From the NCBI RefSeq assembly GCF_003946115.1, contig NZ_RHOH01000001.1:124001-188000 (forward strand): a DNA stretch of 64,000 bases, given 5' to 3'. This document shows, one piece after another, positions 8,342-16,442 of the stretch. Source of the stretch: Lacticaseibacillus daqingensis. GTDB taxonomy: Bacteria > Bacillota > Bacilli > Lactobacillales > Lactobacillaceae. Within the stretch, counting starts at the first letter, position 1. Every line of letters begins with the position of its first letter. The notes under the pieces were generated by a model. It had not been told where the DNA came from, made no database searches, and was given only the letters and a program-made list of their open reading frames with translations. A program made the translations under genes and the position numbers.

Positions 8342-10096
8342 ATGGATGCACCAATTCGGGCGCGAGAAATCGCGCTGCTCAAGCGCTGGATGGCGCGGCT
8401 GATGGCTAACCAGGTGGCGTCACCGGAGCCGCGCTTCGGCGGCGGGGCGCTTTGCCCGAGCTGCCTACACTTTCACGGGCGCGTCATAGACAGCATTTAC
8501 CCCTTAATGACGCTGGCCGATCTGACGGGCGACGCGCGCTACCGTGAGGCGGCGGAGCGCTTCTTCACCTGGGGAGACAACCTGTACTGTGACGATCATA
8601 GCTATTACAATGATGCGCAGCAGACCTGGAACAAGACCACGATCTTCTTCGCCCAGTCGCTGGAACAGGCGCTGGAGAAGCATGGTCACCTGCTGGCCGC
8701 GCCTGTGTATGCGGCCTGGCACACGCGGCTGCATGAGATCGCCGAGTGGCTACTTGCCCACTTCACCCCGGCGGATCCGGCCAACACGAATTACCATGCG
8801 GCGGGGGCGGCCGCAATGGCCATGTGCGGGCACTTTTTCGAGGAGCCGCGTTACTTCAAGCGGGCCCGAGAGTTGGCCGCGTTTTGTCAGGGGTATCTCA
8901 CACCGGATCACCTACTTTTCGGTGAGGGCAATCCGCGCGCACGCATTACCGCCAAAGGGTGCTACTCGGTGGATGTCGGGTACAGTCTGGAGGAAACCCT
9001 GCCGAATCTGATCGACTACGCGGTGTTGATGGAGGACGCGCCGTTCTACGCCCGACTGGTGCGCGTGGCGCAAACCTACCTGCCGCTGATGCTGCCCGAT
9101 GGCGGAATGGATAACAGTTTTGGCACGCGCAATTTTAAGTGGACCTACTGGGGGAGCCGCACCAGTGACGGCACATTGGCGGCGTTCACGCGGTTGAGCC
9201 AGCAGGATCCGGCCTTTGACCGGGTGGTTGAGGCGCAGCTTTCCCTGTTGGAACGGTGCACGCATGCGGGTTACCTGTACGGTGGCCCGGATTATGCGAC
9301 GCATGGTGAGGCACCTTGCTTGCATCATCTCTTTGCGCATGCGAAGGTGCTGGCGGCCTGCATCGATGCGGCGCCGCCAGCGCAGCGGCCAACCACCACC
9401 ACCGAGCTGACGGGGTGGTGGCACTTGGCCGCCGTGAACACCTCGGTTTGGCGAACGCCGCCGTTTTATGCCAGCGTCACCGCGACGGACTACGCGCATT
9501 TTGAAGGTGGACATAGCGTCGGTGGGGTGATGGGGATGCTTTGGCACCGCGACTATGGTCCCATTCTGGCTAGCGGGATGACCGACACCACCGACCGTGA
9601 GCCATTAAACACGCAACTGAGTCGTCAAAAAGCGACCCTGACCTCAAGCGCCTGGCGCCTGATGACGGAAGCGGGCGGCGTCACCTATTCGAACGTGTAT
9701 GACCTGACGGCAACGATGGCGGCGGCGCAAACGGGGGCGACGGTTCAGTTCAATTTTGCAGATCAGCATTTTGCACATTTGGCTGGCGCAACGGGTGAGA
9801 TCCGCTACGAGGTGGCAGATGAGCGGGTCAGCTGGACGATTCGAACGGCGGCAGCCGGACCTGTCACGTTGCGCCTGCCGATTCGGCAGCGCCACGACTG
9901 GCCGGTCAAACGGCACGCAAACGGTGTGACGATCCAACACGGCACCACGCAGCTGGTGGTCTCATCAAGCGCCACATTGAAGGCTGTGCAAGCCGGGTTC
10001 GCGTTGACGCCGGGGTTTGAGTTATGCGTGCTTGAATTTGATTTGGCCCCGGCTACCGCTGAGACGGTTGTATTCGAGGTTGAGGCGGTGCGGTAA
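8342..10096 (+). CDS. Unassigned (alpha/alpha)-toroid protein of the uronide locus
   Basis: This 584-residue protein belongs to no family I can name with confidence. The N-terminal about 330 residues are helix-rich, with repeated aromatic and acidic segments (RVIDSIYPLMTLADLTGDAR, TKGCYSVDVGYSLEETLPN) like glycosidase and lyase toroids. The C-terminal about 200 residues look beta-rich and end in a sandwich-like domain. A conserved-looking segment FEGGHSVGGVMGMLWHRDYG sits between them. There is no signal peptide, so it is probably cytoplasmic. It starts 11 nt after the heparinase-like gene with GGGGTAGG upstream and is the last gene of module A. The architecture resembles heparinase II/III without its HGHxD signature. 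It could be a lyase, hydrolase or epimerase-like enzyme acting on imported oligosaccharides. Confidence 0.6.
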   Translation: MDAPIRAREIALLKRWMARLMANQVASPEPRFGGGALCPSCLHFHGRVIDSIYPLMTLADLTGDARYREAAERFFTWGDNLYCDDHSYYNDAQQTWNKTTIFFAQSLEQALEKHGHLLAAPVYAAWHTRLHEIAEWLLAHFTPADPANTNYHAAGAAAMAMCGHFFEEPRYFKRARELAAFCQGYLTPDHLLFGEGNPRARITAKGCYSVDVGYSLEETLPNLIDYAVLMEDAPFYARLVRVAQTYLPLMLPDGGMDNSFGTRNFKWTYWGSRTSDGTLAAFTRLSQQDPAFDRVVEAQLSLLERCTHAGYLYGGPDYATHGEAPCLHHLFAHAKVLAACIDAAPPAQRPTTTTELTGWWHLAAVNTSVWRTPPFYASVTATDYAHFEGGHSVGGVMGMLWHRDYGPILASGMTDTTDREPLNTQLSRQKATLTSSAWRLMTEAGGVTYSNVYDLTATMAAAQTGATVQFNFADQHFAHLAGATGEIRYEVADERVSWTIRTAAAGPVTLRLPIRQRHDWPVKRHANGVTIQHGTTQLVVSSSATLKAVQAGFALTPGFELCVLEFDLAPATAETVVFEVEAVR

Positions 10097-10160
10097 GGTG
10101 ATCAGGCTAATGAACGGTGAAGTGAGTTAGCGTGCGCACAAAAAAATGAGCGGTGTCTGT

Positions 10161-10200
10161 ATCGTCCCGCAAAACCCGGGCCCGGGTTTTGCGGGACGAT
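10161..10200. repeat. Perfect 40-bp palindrome (possible terminator) after module A
   Basis: Bases 10161-10180 and 10181-10200 are exact reverse complements, centred on CCCGGGCCCGGG with outer arms ATCGTCCCGCAAAA. It could form a very stable hairpin 65 nt after the last gene of module A, but only a short T-poor tail follows. The rest of 10097-10444 holds only the promoter region of the next GntR gene, including a -10-like TATACT at 10400-10405. Confidence 0.6.
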
Positions 10201-10444
10201 TTGCTTGTCCGCACTGAAACTGCGTCTCGGTGCAAAAATAATATAGAGACTGGCTGGTTCAGTGGGCAGAGCGCCGATCCTAAGGGAGATTGTCCTCCTG
10301 GGCGATCAGAGCGTACACTAAAGGAAATGTCTCAGCTGACAAAAAAAGAAAGCGCGGTCAAAGTTTATATATAGTATTTTACTTTTGGGTTAAATGTATT
10401 ATACTAAATTCGAGATAGCGCTTACCAAAGGAGAAGGTCATTAA

Positions 10445-11182
10445 ATGAAAGCAAAGCCGAAGTATCTCAAAATCAAGGAGGAACTCCTTGAGGAGATCCA
10501 AGCCGGAAAGTTTAAGCCTGGAGCGCAATTCTACACCGAAAAGGAGATGGTCGAAAGATTTCAGGTGAGCTCAATAACTGTCTTGCGCGCTGTGCAGGAG
10601 CTAGTTCAGGAGCGCTATCTCAACCGAGTACAGGGAAGCGGCACATTTGTGCGGCGGGAGTTGCCTGATCGTGTCATTAAATTTACGGAGCTGTTGAACG
10701 CACCGAACTCGCCAGTGCAAAAATTGGTGCGGAATCAAGACGAAAAAACTGTGGTGCTGAGTATTCAGGTCATTCAATCCGCTGCAATTGCCGAGCGATT
10801 GCAGATTGATGTCAATGCACCGATCGTCCACTTCAAACGGATTCGTAAGCTGGGCCATGAAATTTGGTCATTGCAGAACAACTACATTCCAAAATCGACA
10901 CTGAGTGATCTGACCTTTGATAAGGAAGAGGATTACAGTGCGCTGACGGATAAGTTGGCCGAGGCGCTGGGGCTAGATTTGCGTAACGCCAAGTTCAGTG
11001 AAGATATCTCGGTCCAGTACCCGCAGCCGGATTATGTCAGTTATCTGTTTGGCACCGAGAAACATGAACCCGTTTACCATTTCACCCGCGTGACCTATAC
11101 CCCGGAGACGAGCTACAACGTTTTTGAGTTCGTGGAGACATACGTTCGCTGGAATTATTACTCAATTAAGATTACACGCTAA
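10445..11182 (+). CDS. GntR/HutC-family transcriptional regulator (module B)
   Basis: This 245-residue regulator has an N-terminal winged helix (MKAKPKYLKIKEELLEEIQ to GSGTFVRRE) and a C-terminal UTRA domain. It resembles the GntR protein at 1865 over its whole length but is clearly diverged, so the two modules probably respond to different inducers. It is the first gene of the second PTS operon, 14 nt before IIC, and so is likely autoregulated with it. ATG 10445 is preceded by AAAGGAGAAGG. A weak cre-like sequence overlaps the leader near 10413-10428. Confidence 0.85.
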   Translation: MKAKPKYLKIKEELLEEIQAGKFKPGAQFYTEKEMVERFQVSSITVLRAVQELVQERYLNRVQGSGTFVRRELPDRVIKFTELLNAPNSPVQKLVRNQDEKTVVLSIQVIQSAAIAERLQIDVNAPIVHFKRIRKLGHEIWSLQNNYIPKSTLSDLTFDKEEDYSALTDKLAEALGLDLRNAKFSEDISVQYPQPDYVSYLFGTEKHEPVYHFTRVTYTPETSYNVFEFVETYVRWNYYSIKITR

Positions 11183-11196
11183 TTGGAGGCGTAATT

Positions 11197-12000
11197 ATGC
11201 ATATTGAAATGTGGCGCATCTTGTTATTAGCCCTTTACGGCGCCTGGTCCATTTACGATGGTTTGAATACGGCGATTGGCTTCAAGGGTTCCGCAGTGAC
11301 CGGGATGTTTGTCGGCCTGATTATGGGCGACATGACGACCGGCTTGGTGATTGGCGGGACGCTACAATTAATGTCCTTAGGGATTGGCTCATACGGTGGG
11401 GCATCTGTTCCGGACTACAACACAGCAACGATTATCAGTACGGCATTTGCGGTGACGAATCACATGTCCACAGGGGCGGCGATCGGCCTGGCCATCCCAA
11501 TCAGCTTATTGGCGGTCAACTTTGATATCTTTGCACGCTTCGTGAATACCTTCTTGCAACACCGTGCGGAAGCCTATGCAGATCAAGGCAAAATCAATGC
11601 CGTGGGCCGCATGAACTTGCTGGGCTCCGTGTCTTGGTCGCTGTCCCGCTTTTTACCCATTTTTGTGGCGCTGTGGTTGGGTAACGGTTTCGTCAAGGAA
11701 GCGCTGGCTGCTTTACCGCAGTGGTTCATGGGCGGCTTGAAGACGGCCGGCGGCATCCTGCCTGCCTTGGGGATTGCTATCCTCCTGAAGTATCTACCAC
11801 TGAACAAGTACTTTGCTTTCGTTTTGATTGGTTTTGCGCTCGCAGCCTATGGCAAGATTCCGATGATTGGGATCTCGATCGTTGCGCTAGCGATTGCCAT
11901 GCTGATCACATTTGCAAAAAGCAGCAATGGTCAGCCAACGCAGGCGCAGACAGTTGCAAATACGAATGCCACGCAGTTGGGGGTAGATGAAGATGAGTAA
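11197..12000 (+). CDS. PTS mannose-family IIC component (module B)
   Basis: This 267-residue membrane protein has the IIC motif GLIMGDMTTGLVIGGTLQLM and the Gly-rich loop GIGSYGGASVPD. With the following IID it forms a mannose-family sugar channel. Its sequence is closer to the IIC at 44390 (GLVMGDMKTGLVIGGSMQLM) than to module A's IIC, so module B's transporter is not a recent copy of module A's. A TTGGAGG ribosome site precedes it, and its 3' end overlaps the IID start. The order here is IIC-IID-IIB. Confidence 0.9.
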   Translation: MHIEMWRILLLALYGAWSIYDGLNTAIGFKGSAVTGMFVGLIMGDMTTGLVIGGTLQLMSLGIGSYGGASVPDYNTATIISTAFAVTNHMSTGAAIGLAIPISLLAVNFDIFARFVNTFLQHRAEAYADQGKINAVGRMNLLGSVSWSLSRFLPIFVALWLGNGFVKEALAALPQWFMGGLKTAGGILPALGIAILLKYLPLNKYFAFVLIGFALAAYGKIPMIGISIVALAIAMLITFAKSSNGQPTQAQTVANTNATQLGVDEDE

Positions 12001-12787
12001 ACTAACGAGCAAAGACCTGAAGCAGACCTTTTTCCGCAATTTATTTGCTTCAAGTACCGGCTGGAACTATGAAAAGATGATGGGCCTAGGCTATTGCTAC
12101 GCCATTTTACCGGTCATGAAGAAACTCTATCAAGATCCCGAAGTGCTTAAGCGGCGGGTAAAGTCGCAGCTACAGTTCTTTAACTGTACCGCGATTATGT
12201 CCAACCTAGTTCTCGGTGCGAATATGGCAATCGAGGAAAGCGAAGGCGAGCAGTCTGCGGAAACTATCACGGCATTGAAGACCGGTTTAATGGGACCGCT
12301 TTCTGGTGTCGGTGACACGATTTTCGGGGTTACTTGGGGAACGGTATTCTTCTCCATTGCGGCGTACATGGCGATCGAAGGCAGTCCAATCGGCTGTATT
12401 CTGGCGCTGATTCTCGGGTTCCTGAAGATTCCGTTGGGCTATTTATTCCTGAAGATTGGCTATAACCAGGGGGCAAAGGTCGTTGACGCAGTTGGTGGCA
12501 CAGTTCAAAAGGTCACCCAGATCGCTTCTATGGTCGGCTTAACTGTTGTTGGGGCACTGATTCCGACGGTGGTGACGGCAACGAGTGCATGGGTTTACAA
12601 GCACGGTAAGGTGACCGTTAACGTTCAGACGGATGTGCTGGATAAAATCCTCCCATCGTTGATCCCAGTGGCGCTGGTGGCGCTGACGTACTGGTTGCTT
12701 GGGCGTAAGCACATGAACTCGACACGCGTGATCTTTATTCTTTTGATCCTCGCAATCGCACTGTACAGTTTGAAGGTTTTGGCCTGA
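11993..12787 (+). CDS. PTS mannose-family IID component (module B)
   Basis: The protein starts MSKLTSKDLKQTFFRN and contains the IID signature ITALKTGLMGPLSGVGDTIFG, with hydrophobic segments in the C-terminal half (about 264 residues). It pairs with the IIC just upstream; the start codon overlaps the IIC stop as ATGAGTAA. An in-frame ATG at 11987 is an alternative, but 11993 gives better spacing from GGGGG. It is the membrane partner for sugar uptake in module B. Confidence 0.9.
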   Translation: MSKLTSKDLKQTFFRNLFASSTGWNYEKMMGLGYCYAILPVMKKLYQDPEVLKRRVKSQLQFFNCTAIMSNLVLGANMAIEESEGEQSAETITALKTGLMGPLSGVGDTIFGVTWGTVFFSIAAYMAIEGSPIGCILALILGFLKIPLGYLFLKIGYNQGAKVVDAVGGTVQKVTQIASMVGLTVVGALIPTVVTATSAWVYKHGKVTVNVQTDVLDKILPSLIPVALVALTYWLLGRKHMNSTRVIFILLILAIALYSLKVLA

Positions 12788-12802
12788 TAGGAGGGAACAT
12801 GA

Positions 12803-13291
12803 ATGGACGGAATGCCAGGAATTATTCATATTAGAATCGACGAGCGAATGATTCACGGTCAGGTGGCAGCATTTTGGACCAACACGCTGAAGGCGACGCG
12901 GATCATGGTGATTAACGATGAGGTCGCCAACGATGAGGTTGAAAAGAAGATGTTGCGTATGGCCGCACCAGGTTCTGTGGCTACCTCGATTCTAACCAAA
13001 GAGACAGCGGTCAAAAATATTCTCTCTGGCCGATACGAAGGCCACCGGGTGCTGATGATTGTGAAAACACCGGAGGATATCGCCGCGTTGATTGCGGCAG
13101 GATTGCCAATTAAACAGTTCAACGTTGGGAATATGAGCGCTAAGGCAGGGACCCACGCAGTCAAAAAGTCCGTCAACGTGACAGATGAACAAGTCGCGTT
13201 GTTCAATCGCCTTATGGCAGATGGCGTGACAATTACTGCTCAGATGGTTCCGGATGATCAGGCCGCGTCCCTAGCCACATTTTTGAAGTAG
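12803..13291 (+). CDS. PTS mannose-family IIB component (module B)
   Basis: This 162-residue cytoplasmic IIB protein has the phosphorylation-site motif RIDERMIHGQV near residue 16. It takes phosphate from an unlinked IIA and passes it to the sugar during transport by the IIC/IID pair upstream. Placement after IIC and IID, rather than before as in module A, supports an independent origin of the two PTS modules. ATG 12803 follows AGGAGGG. No IIA is encoded in this operon. Confidence 0.9.
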   Translation: MDGMPGIIHIRIDERMIHGQVAAFWTNTLKATRIMVINDEVANDEVEKKMLRMAAPGSVATSILTKETAVKNILSGRYEGHRVLMIVKTPEDIAALIAAGLPIKQFNVGNMSAKAGTHAVKKSVNVTDEQVALFNRLMADGVTITAQMVPDDQAASLATFLK

Positions 13292-13332
13292 TTTCTCAGC
13301 GTGACTGATGAGGGAAAAAGGGGACAAAGATA

Positions 13333-15324
13333 ATGTTATTTCGGCAAGTACACTTAGATTTTCACACGCCGGAACTACCGTTTCAGTTGGGGAAAAACTT
13401 CGACAAGCAGCAGTTTCAGGCAGCACTTCAGATGGGGCATGTCAACTCGATGACATTGTGCGCCCGTGATCACCATGGTCACATTTTTTACGATACGACC
13501 CTGGCGGCGCGTCATCCCCAGATGAAGGGTGACTTCTTAATGCAGGAGGTCGATGCGTGTCATGAAATTGGAGTGCGCTGCCCGCTTTATGCAACCGTGG
13601 GTTGGGACGCGTATGCTGCCAAGCAGCATCCTGAGTGGCTAGAGCGCAAGGTGGATGGTGGTTTGTATGGCTTTGATGAAGTGGGCCAACTCGGACCAGG
13701 TTGGCGAACCTTGTGTTTCAATACAGGCTATGTGGATTACCTCAAAACGCAAGTGACAGATATGCTGGCGCATTTTAAGGGTAAGGTTGATGGTGTGTTC
13801 TTTGATATCATTCGCCAGGACGAGTGTTTCTGTGACCAATGCATTCAAAAGATGCAGGCGCAGGGATTAGACCCAACGAGCCACGCAGATCGGTTGGCGT
13901 TTGCAACAGCCACGAAGCAGACGTTCAAGCATGAAATGACGGCCATGATTCATGCAATTCTGCCGGATTGTCCCATTTTTTACAATGAAGGGAACATTAC
14001 ACCAGCGATTCGCCCTAATCTGGCGGATTACGATCACTTAGAGATTGAATCACTGGCTTCAGCTGACTGGGGTTACCAGCACTTTCCGGTCACCGTGCGC
14101 TATGCGAAGAAACTCGGCGTACCATACATTGGCATGACGGGTAAATTTCAACGCAACTGGGCAGACTTTGGGAGTCTAAAGAATCTGGCCGCGCTGGAGT
14201 ACGAATGCTTCTTGCCGATCGCGCATGGTGCCGGCTGCTCCATTGGCGATCAAATGTACCCTGACGGCACCCTACAGCTTGCAACCTACAAGGAAATCGG
14301 CCAAGTTTACGGTGTCATTGAACAGCTAGAACCGTATATCCACGATCAGGAGTCTACTGCTGATATTGCGGTGATGCATACCGCGCTGTATCACAAGCCC
14401 AAGGCCAAAGTTGACCCATCATTGGCAGGGGTTACCAACATGCTTAATGAGGCGCATCTGATGTTCGATATCGTGGATGCCGAGATGTCGCTTGACGAGT
14501 ATCGGGTCGTTATTCTACCGGATATGGTGCGGTTGACGCCACCGTTGGCTGACAAACTCAAGGCGTATGTGACGGCCGGCGGTAAGCTCTTACTGACTTA
14601 TCACAGTGGCCTGATGCGGGACAGCGATCAGTTTGCCCCATTTCTGGGACTTGAAGCGCGTGGTGAGGACGCCTTTCATCCGACTTACGCCAAGTTTGAT
14701 CCAGCGCTTGCAGGCGCAGACCTCGGTAAGGCTGAGCTGGTGCTACATGGGAACGCCTATAACGTGCAGGGAGCGGGGCAACCGATCGGCACGCGGTTCA
14801 ATCCGATGTACAACCGAACGTTTGCGCACTACTACTCGCACTACCAGGCCCCGATCAGCGGTCAGTCGCGTTACCCATTTGGCTTGGCAACGGCGAATGT
14901 TGCCTACATCGGCAGTGATCTGTTTGCGATGTATAAAGAATTCGGGGTGCGGGAGTACCGCGAAATCGTGCTGTATGCATTGACGAAGGTGCTGGGCTAT
15001 CAGCGTCGCCTGATGACGGATGCGCCGATTACGGCGGACGTTGTGGTGAATCGCGTGCCGGCACAGCATGATTACCTGATTCATTACATGCACTACATTC
15101 CGGTTCGCCGCGCCAAGCGGTTAGACACGATTGAGGCGGCGACACCGGTGACGAATACGCACTTTGCGCTTAAGCTAGCGACTGGTCAGGCTGTGCAAGC
15201 GGTCAAGACGTTGCGTGGTGGGGTCCAGCTACCTTACACAGTTACCGATGAAGGGATGGTCGCGTTTACGTTGCCGGAGCTCGACAACTATGAGGTAATT
15301 CAGGTGATCACCGATGACAAGTAA
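13333..15324 (+). CDS. Putative glycoside hydrolase, GHL6-like TIM barrel with GH42-type trimerisation domain
   Basis: This 663-residue protein looks like a hypothetical glycosyl hydrolase 6-type TIM barrel, opening with RQVHLDFHTPELP and carrying VDGVFFDIIRQDECFCDQC near residue 155. An amidotransferase-like domain typical of beta-galactosidase/fucosidase relatives follows (about 340-450, VVILPDMVRLTPPLADKLK), then a beta-rich end. There is no signal peptide, so it should act in the cytoplasm on PTS-imported sugars. It lies between the IIB and GH88 genes of module B and overlaps GH88 by 11 nt. Its substrate is unknown. It could remove the hexosamine or a neutral sugar from the imported oligosaccharide, or act on the saturated uronide. 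Family assignment is from recalled motifs only. Confidence 0.6.
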   Translation: MLFRQVHLDFHTPELPFQLGKNFDKQQFQAALQMGHVNSMTLCARDHHGHIFYDTTLAARHPQMKGDFLMQEVDACHEIGVRCPLYATVGWDAYAAKQHPEWLERKVDGGLYGFDEVGQLGPGWRTLCFNTGYVDYLKTQVTDMLAHFKGKVDGVFFDIIRQDECFCDQCIQKMQAQGLDPTSHADRLAFATATKQTFKHEMTAMIHAILPDCPIFYNEGNITPAIRPNLADYDHLEIESLASADWGYQHFPVTVRYAKKLGVPYIGMTGKFQRNWADFGSLKNLAALEYECFLPIAHGAGCSIGDQMYPDGTLQLATYKEIGQVYGVIEQLEPYIHDQESTADIAVMHTALYHKPKAKVDPSLAGVTNMLNEAHLMFDIVDAEMSLDEYRVVILPDMVRLTPPLADKLKAYVTAGGKLLLTYHSGLMRDSDQFAPFLGLEARGEDAFHPTYAKFDPALAGADLGKAELVLHGNAYNVQGAGQPIGTRFNPMYNRTFAHYYSHYQAPISGQSRYPFGLATANVAYIGSDLFAMYKEFGVREYREIVLYALTKVLGYQRRLMTDAPITADVVVNRVPAQHDYLIHYMHYIPVRRAKRLDTIEAATPVTNTHFALKLATGQAVQAVKTLRGGVQLPYTVTDEGMVAFTLPELDNYEVIQVITDDK

Positions 15325-16429
15325 CCTTTCAACTGTTTTGGCCACGATCGACACTAAGTTGTTAGCCGAAATTGCGCGACTGGGGGAAACCATTCCGTAT
15401 GCCGCAGATGGCAGCGGGTATGGTCGATTTCCGAAAAAGGTGTCCTGGTGGACCAACGGGTTTTGGCCGGGACTGATGTGGCAACGCTACGCGGCAACCG
15501 GTAACGCGCGTTTTCGTGCCGTTGCGGAGCAGGTCGAACAACGCCTGGACGAGAATTTTGTCACCTTTACGTCGCTTCACCATGATGTTGGTTTTATGTA
15601 TGGCCTGTCCGCGGTGGCGGATTATCAGCAAACCGGGAATCCGAAGAGCCGTGTTCGGGGGCTCCATGCGGCGACCATTTTGGCGGGACGCTACAACCCG
15701 AACGGTCAATTTATTCGCTCCTGGGATGATCCTGGCACGGAAGGGTGGGTGATCATCGACAGTATGATGAACCTCCCACTCTTGTATTGGGCGAGTGAAA
15801 CAACTGGCGACCCCCGCTTTGCGGCAATTGCTGCCAAGCATGCCGAAACGGTGGCTGCGCATCACATTCGTGCGGATGGCACCGTGCGTCACATCTGCGT
15901 GTTTGATCCCAATACGGGGGTGCAAACCGACGTGCTGAAGGGGCAGGGCTACGCCGCCAACTCTGCCTGGGCGCGCGGTCAAGCGTGGGCGATCGCTGGA
16001 TTTGCGCAAGCGTATACCTACTTTGGCCGGCCAGAATGGCTACGTGTGGCCACCAAGGTGACTGATCAGTTTTTGACGCATGTGACGGCAAACGGCGGTA
16101 TTCCTAAACTGGATCTGCGGCAGCCGGCTGAAGCAACAATGACTGACACCAGTGCGTTGGTAGCCGCTGCGACCGGGATCATTCCCCTGCTGCCGGCGGT
16201 GCCTGCAACCAAGCGTGAGCAGTACCGAACGCAGCTGTTCGGGGCACTCAAGACCCTTCTGGCGACTCAGGTTAACCTGGATCCGTCGCAGGACGGGATC
16301 CTCTGGGGGTTCTCGACAGCGTATGATAAACCGGCAGAGCAAGGCATCAGCTCGGTGTACGGCGATTACTATTTAGTGATGGCGCTGATGCAGTTGCAGG
16401 CAACGTTTGGTGACGATTGCCTGCAGTGA
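15314..16429 (+). CDS. ugl: Unsaturated glucuronyl hydrolase, GH88 (module B)
   Basis: This second GH88 enzyme (371 residues) has the same catalytic signatures as the copy at 2906: LHHDVGFMYGLS and IIDSMMNLPLLYWASETTGD, each with the family Asp. It would release 4-deoxy-5-keto-uronate from unsaturated oligosaccharides imported by the module B PTS. It lacks a signal peptide. Its start overlaps the GHL6-like gene (ATGACAAGTAA), indicating coupled translation. The two GH88 copies are clearly diverged, which fits different linkage or sulfation preferences, though nothing here shows which. Confidence 0.9.
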   Translation: MTSNLSTVLATIDTKLLAEIARLGETIPYAADGSGYGRFPKKVSWWTNGFWPGLMWQRYAATGNARFRAVAEQVEQRLDENFVTFTSLHHDVGFMYGLSAVADYQQTGNPKSRVRGLHAATILAGRYNPNGQFIRSWDDPGTEGWVIIDSMMNLPLLYWASETTGDPRFAAIAAKHAETVAAHHIRADGTVRHICVFDPNTGVQTDVLKGQGYAANSAWARGQAWAIAGFAQAYTYFGRPEWLRVATKVTDQFLTHVTANGGIPKLDLRQPAEATMTDTSALVAAATGIIPLLPAVPATKREQYRTQLFGALKTLLATQVNLDPSQDGILWGFSTAYDKPAEQGISSVYGDYYLVMALMQLQATFGDDCLQ

Positions 16430-16442
16430 AAAGGAGGCAGCC

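Noticed and set aside
10153-10374. Plus-strand frame across the 40-bp palindrome before the second GntR gene
   Set aside because: It reads through a perfect palindrome and a promoter-like region, has a biased composition and lacks a good ribosome site.
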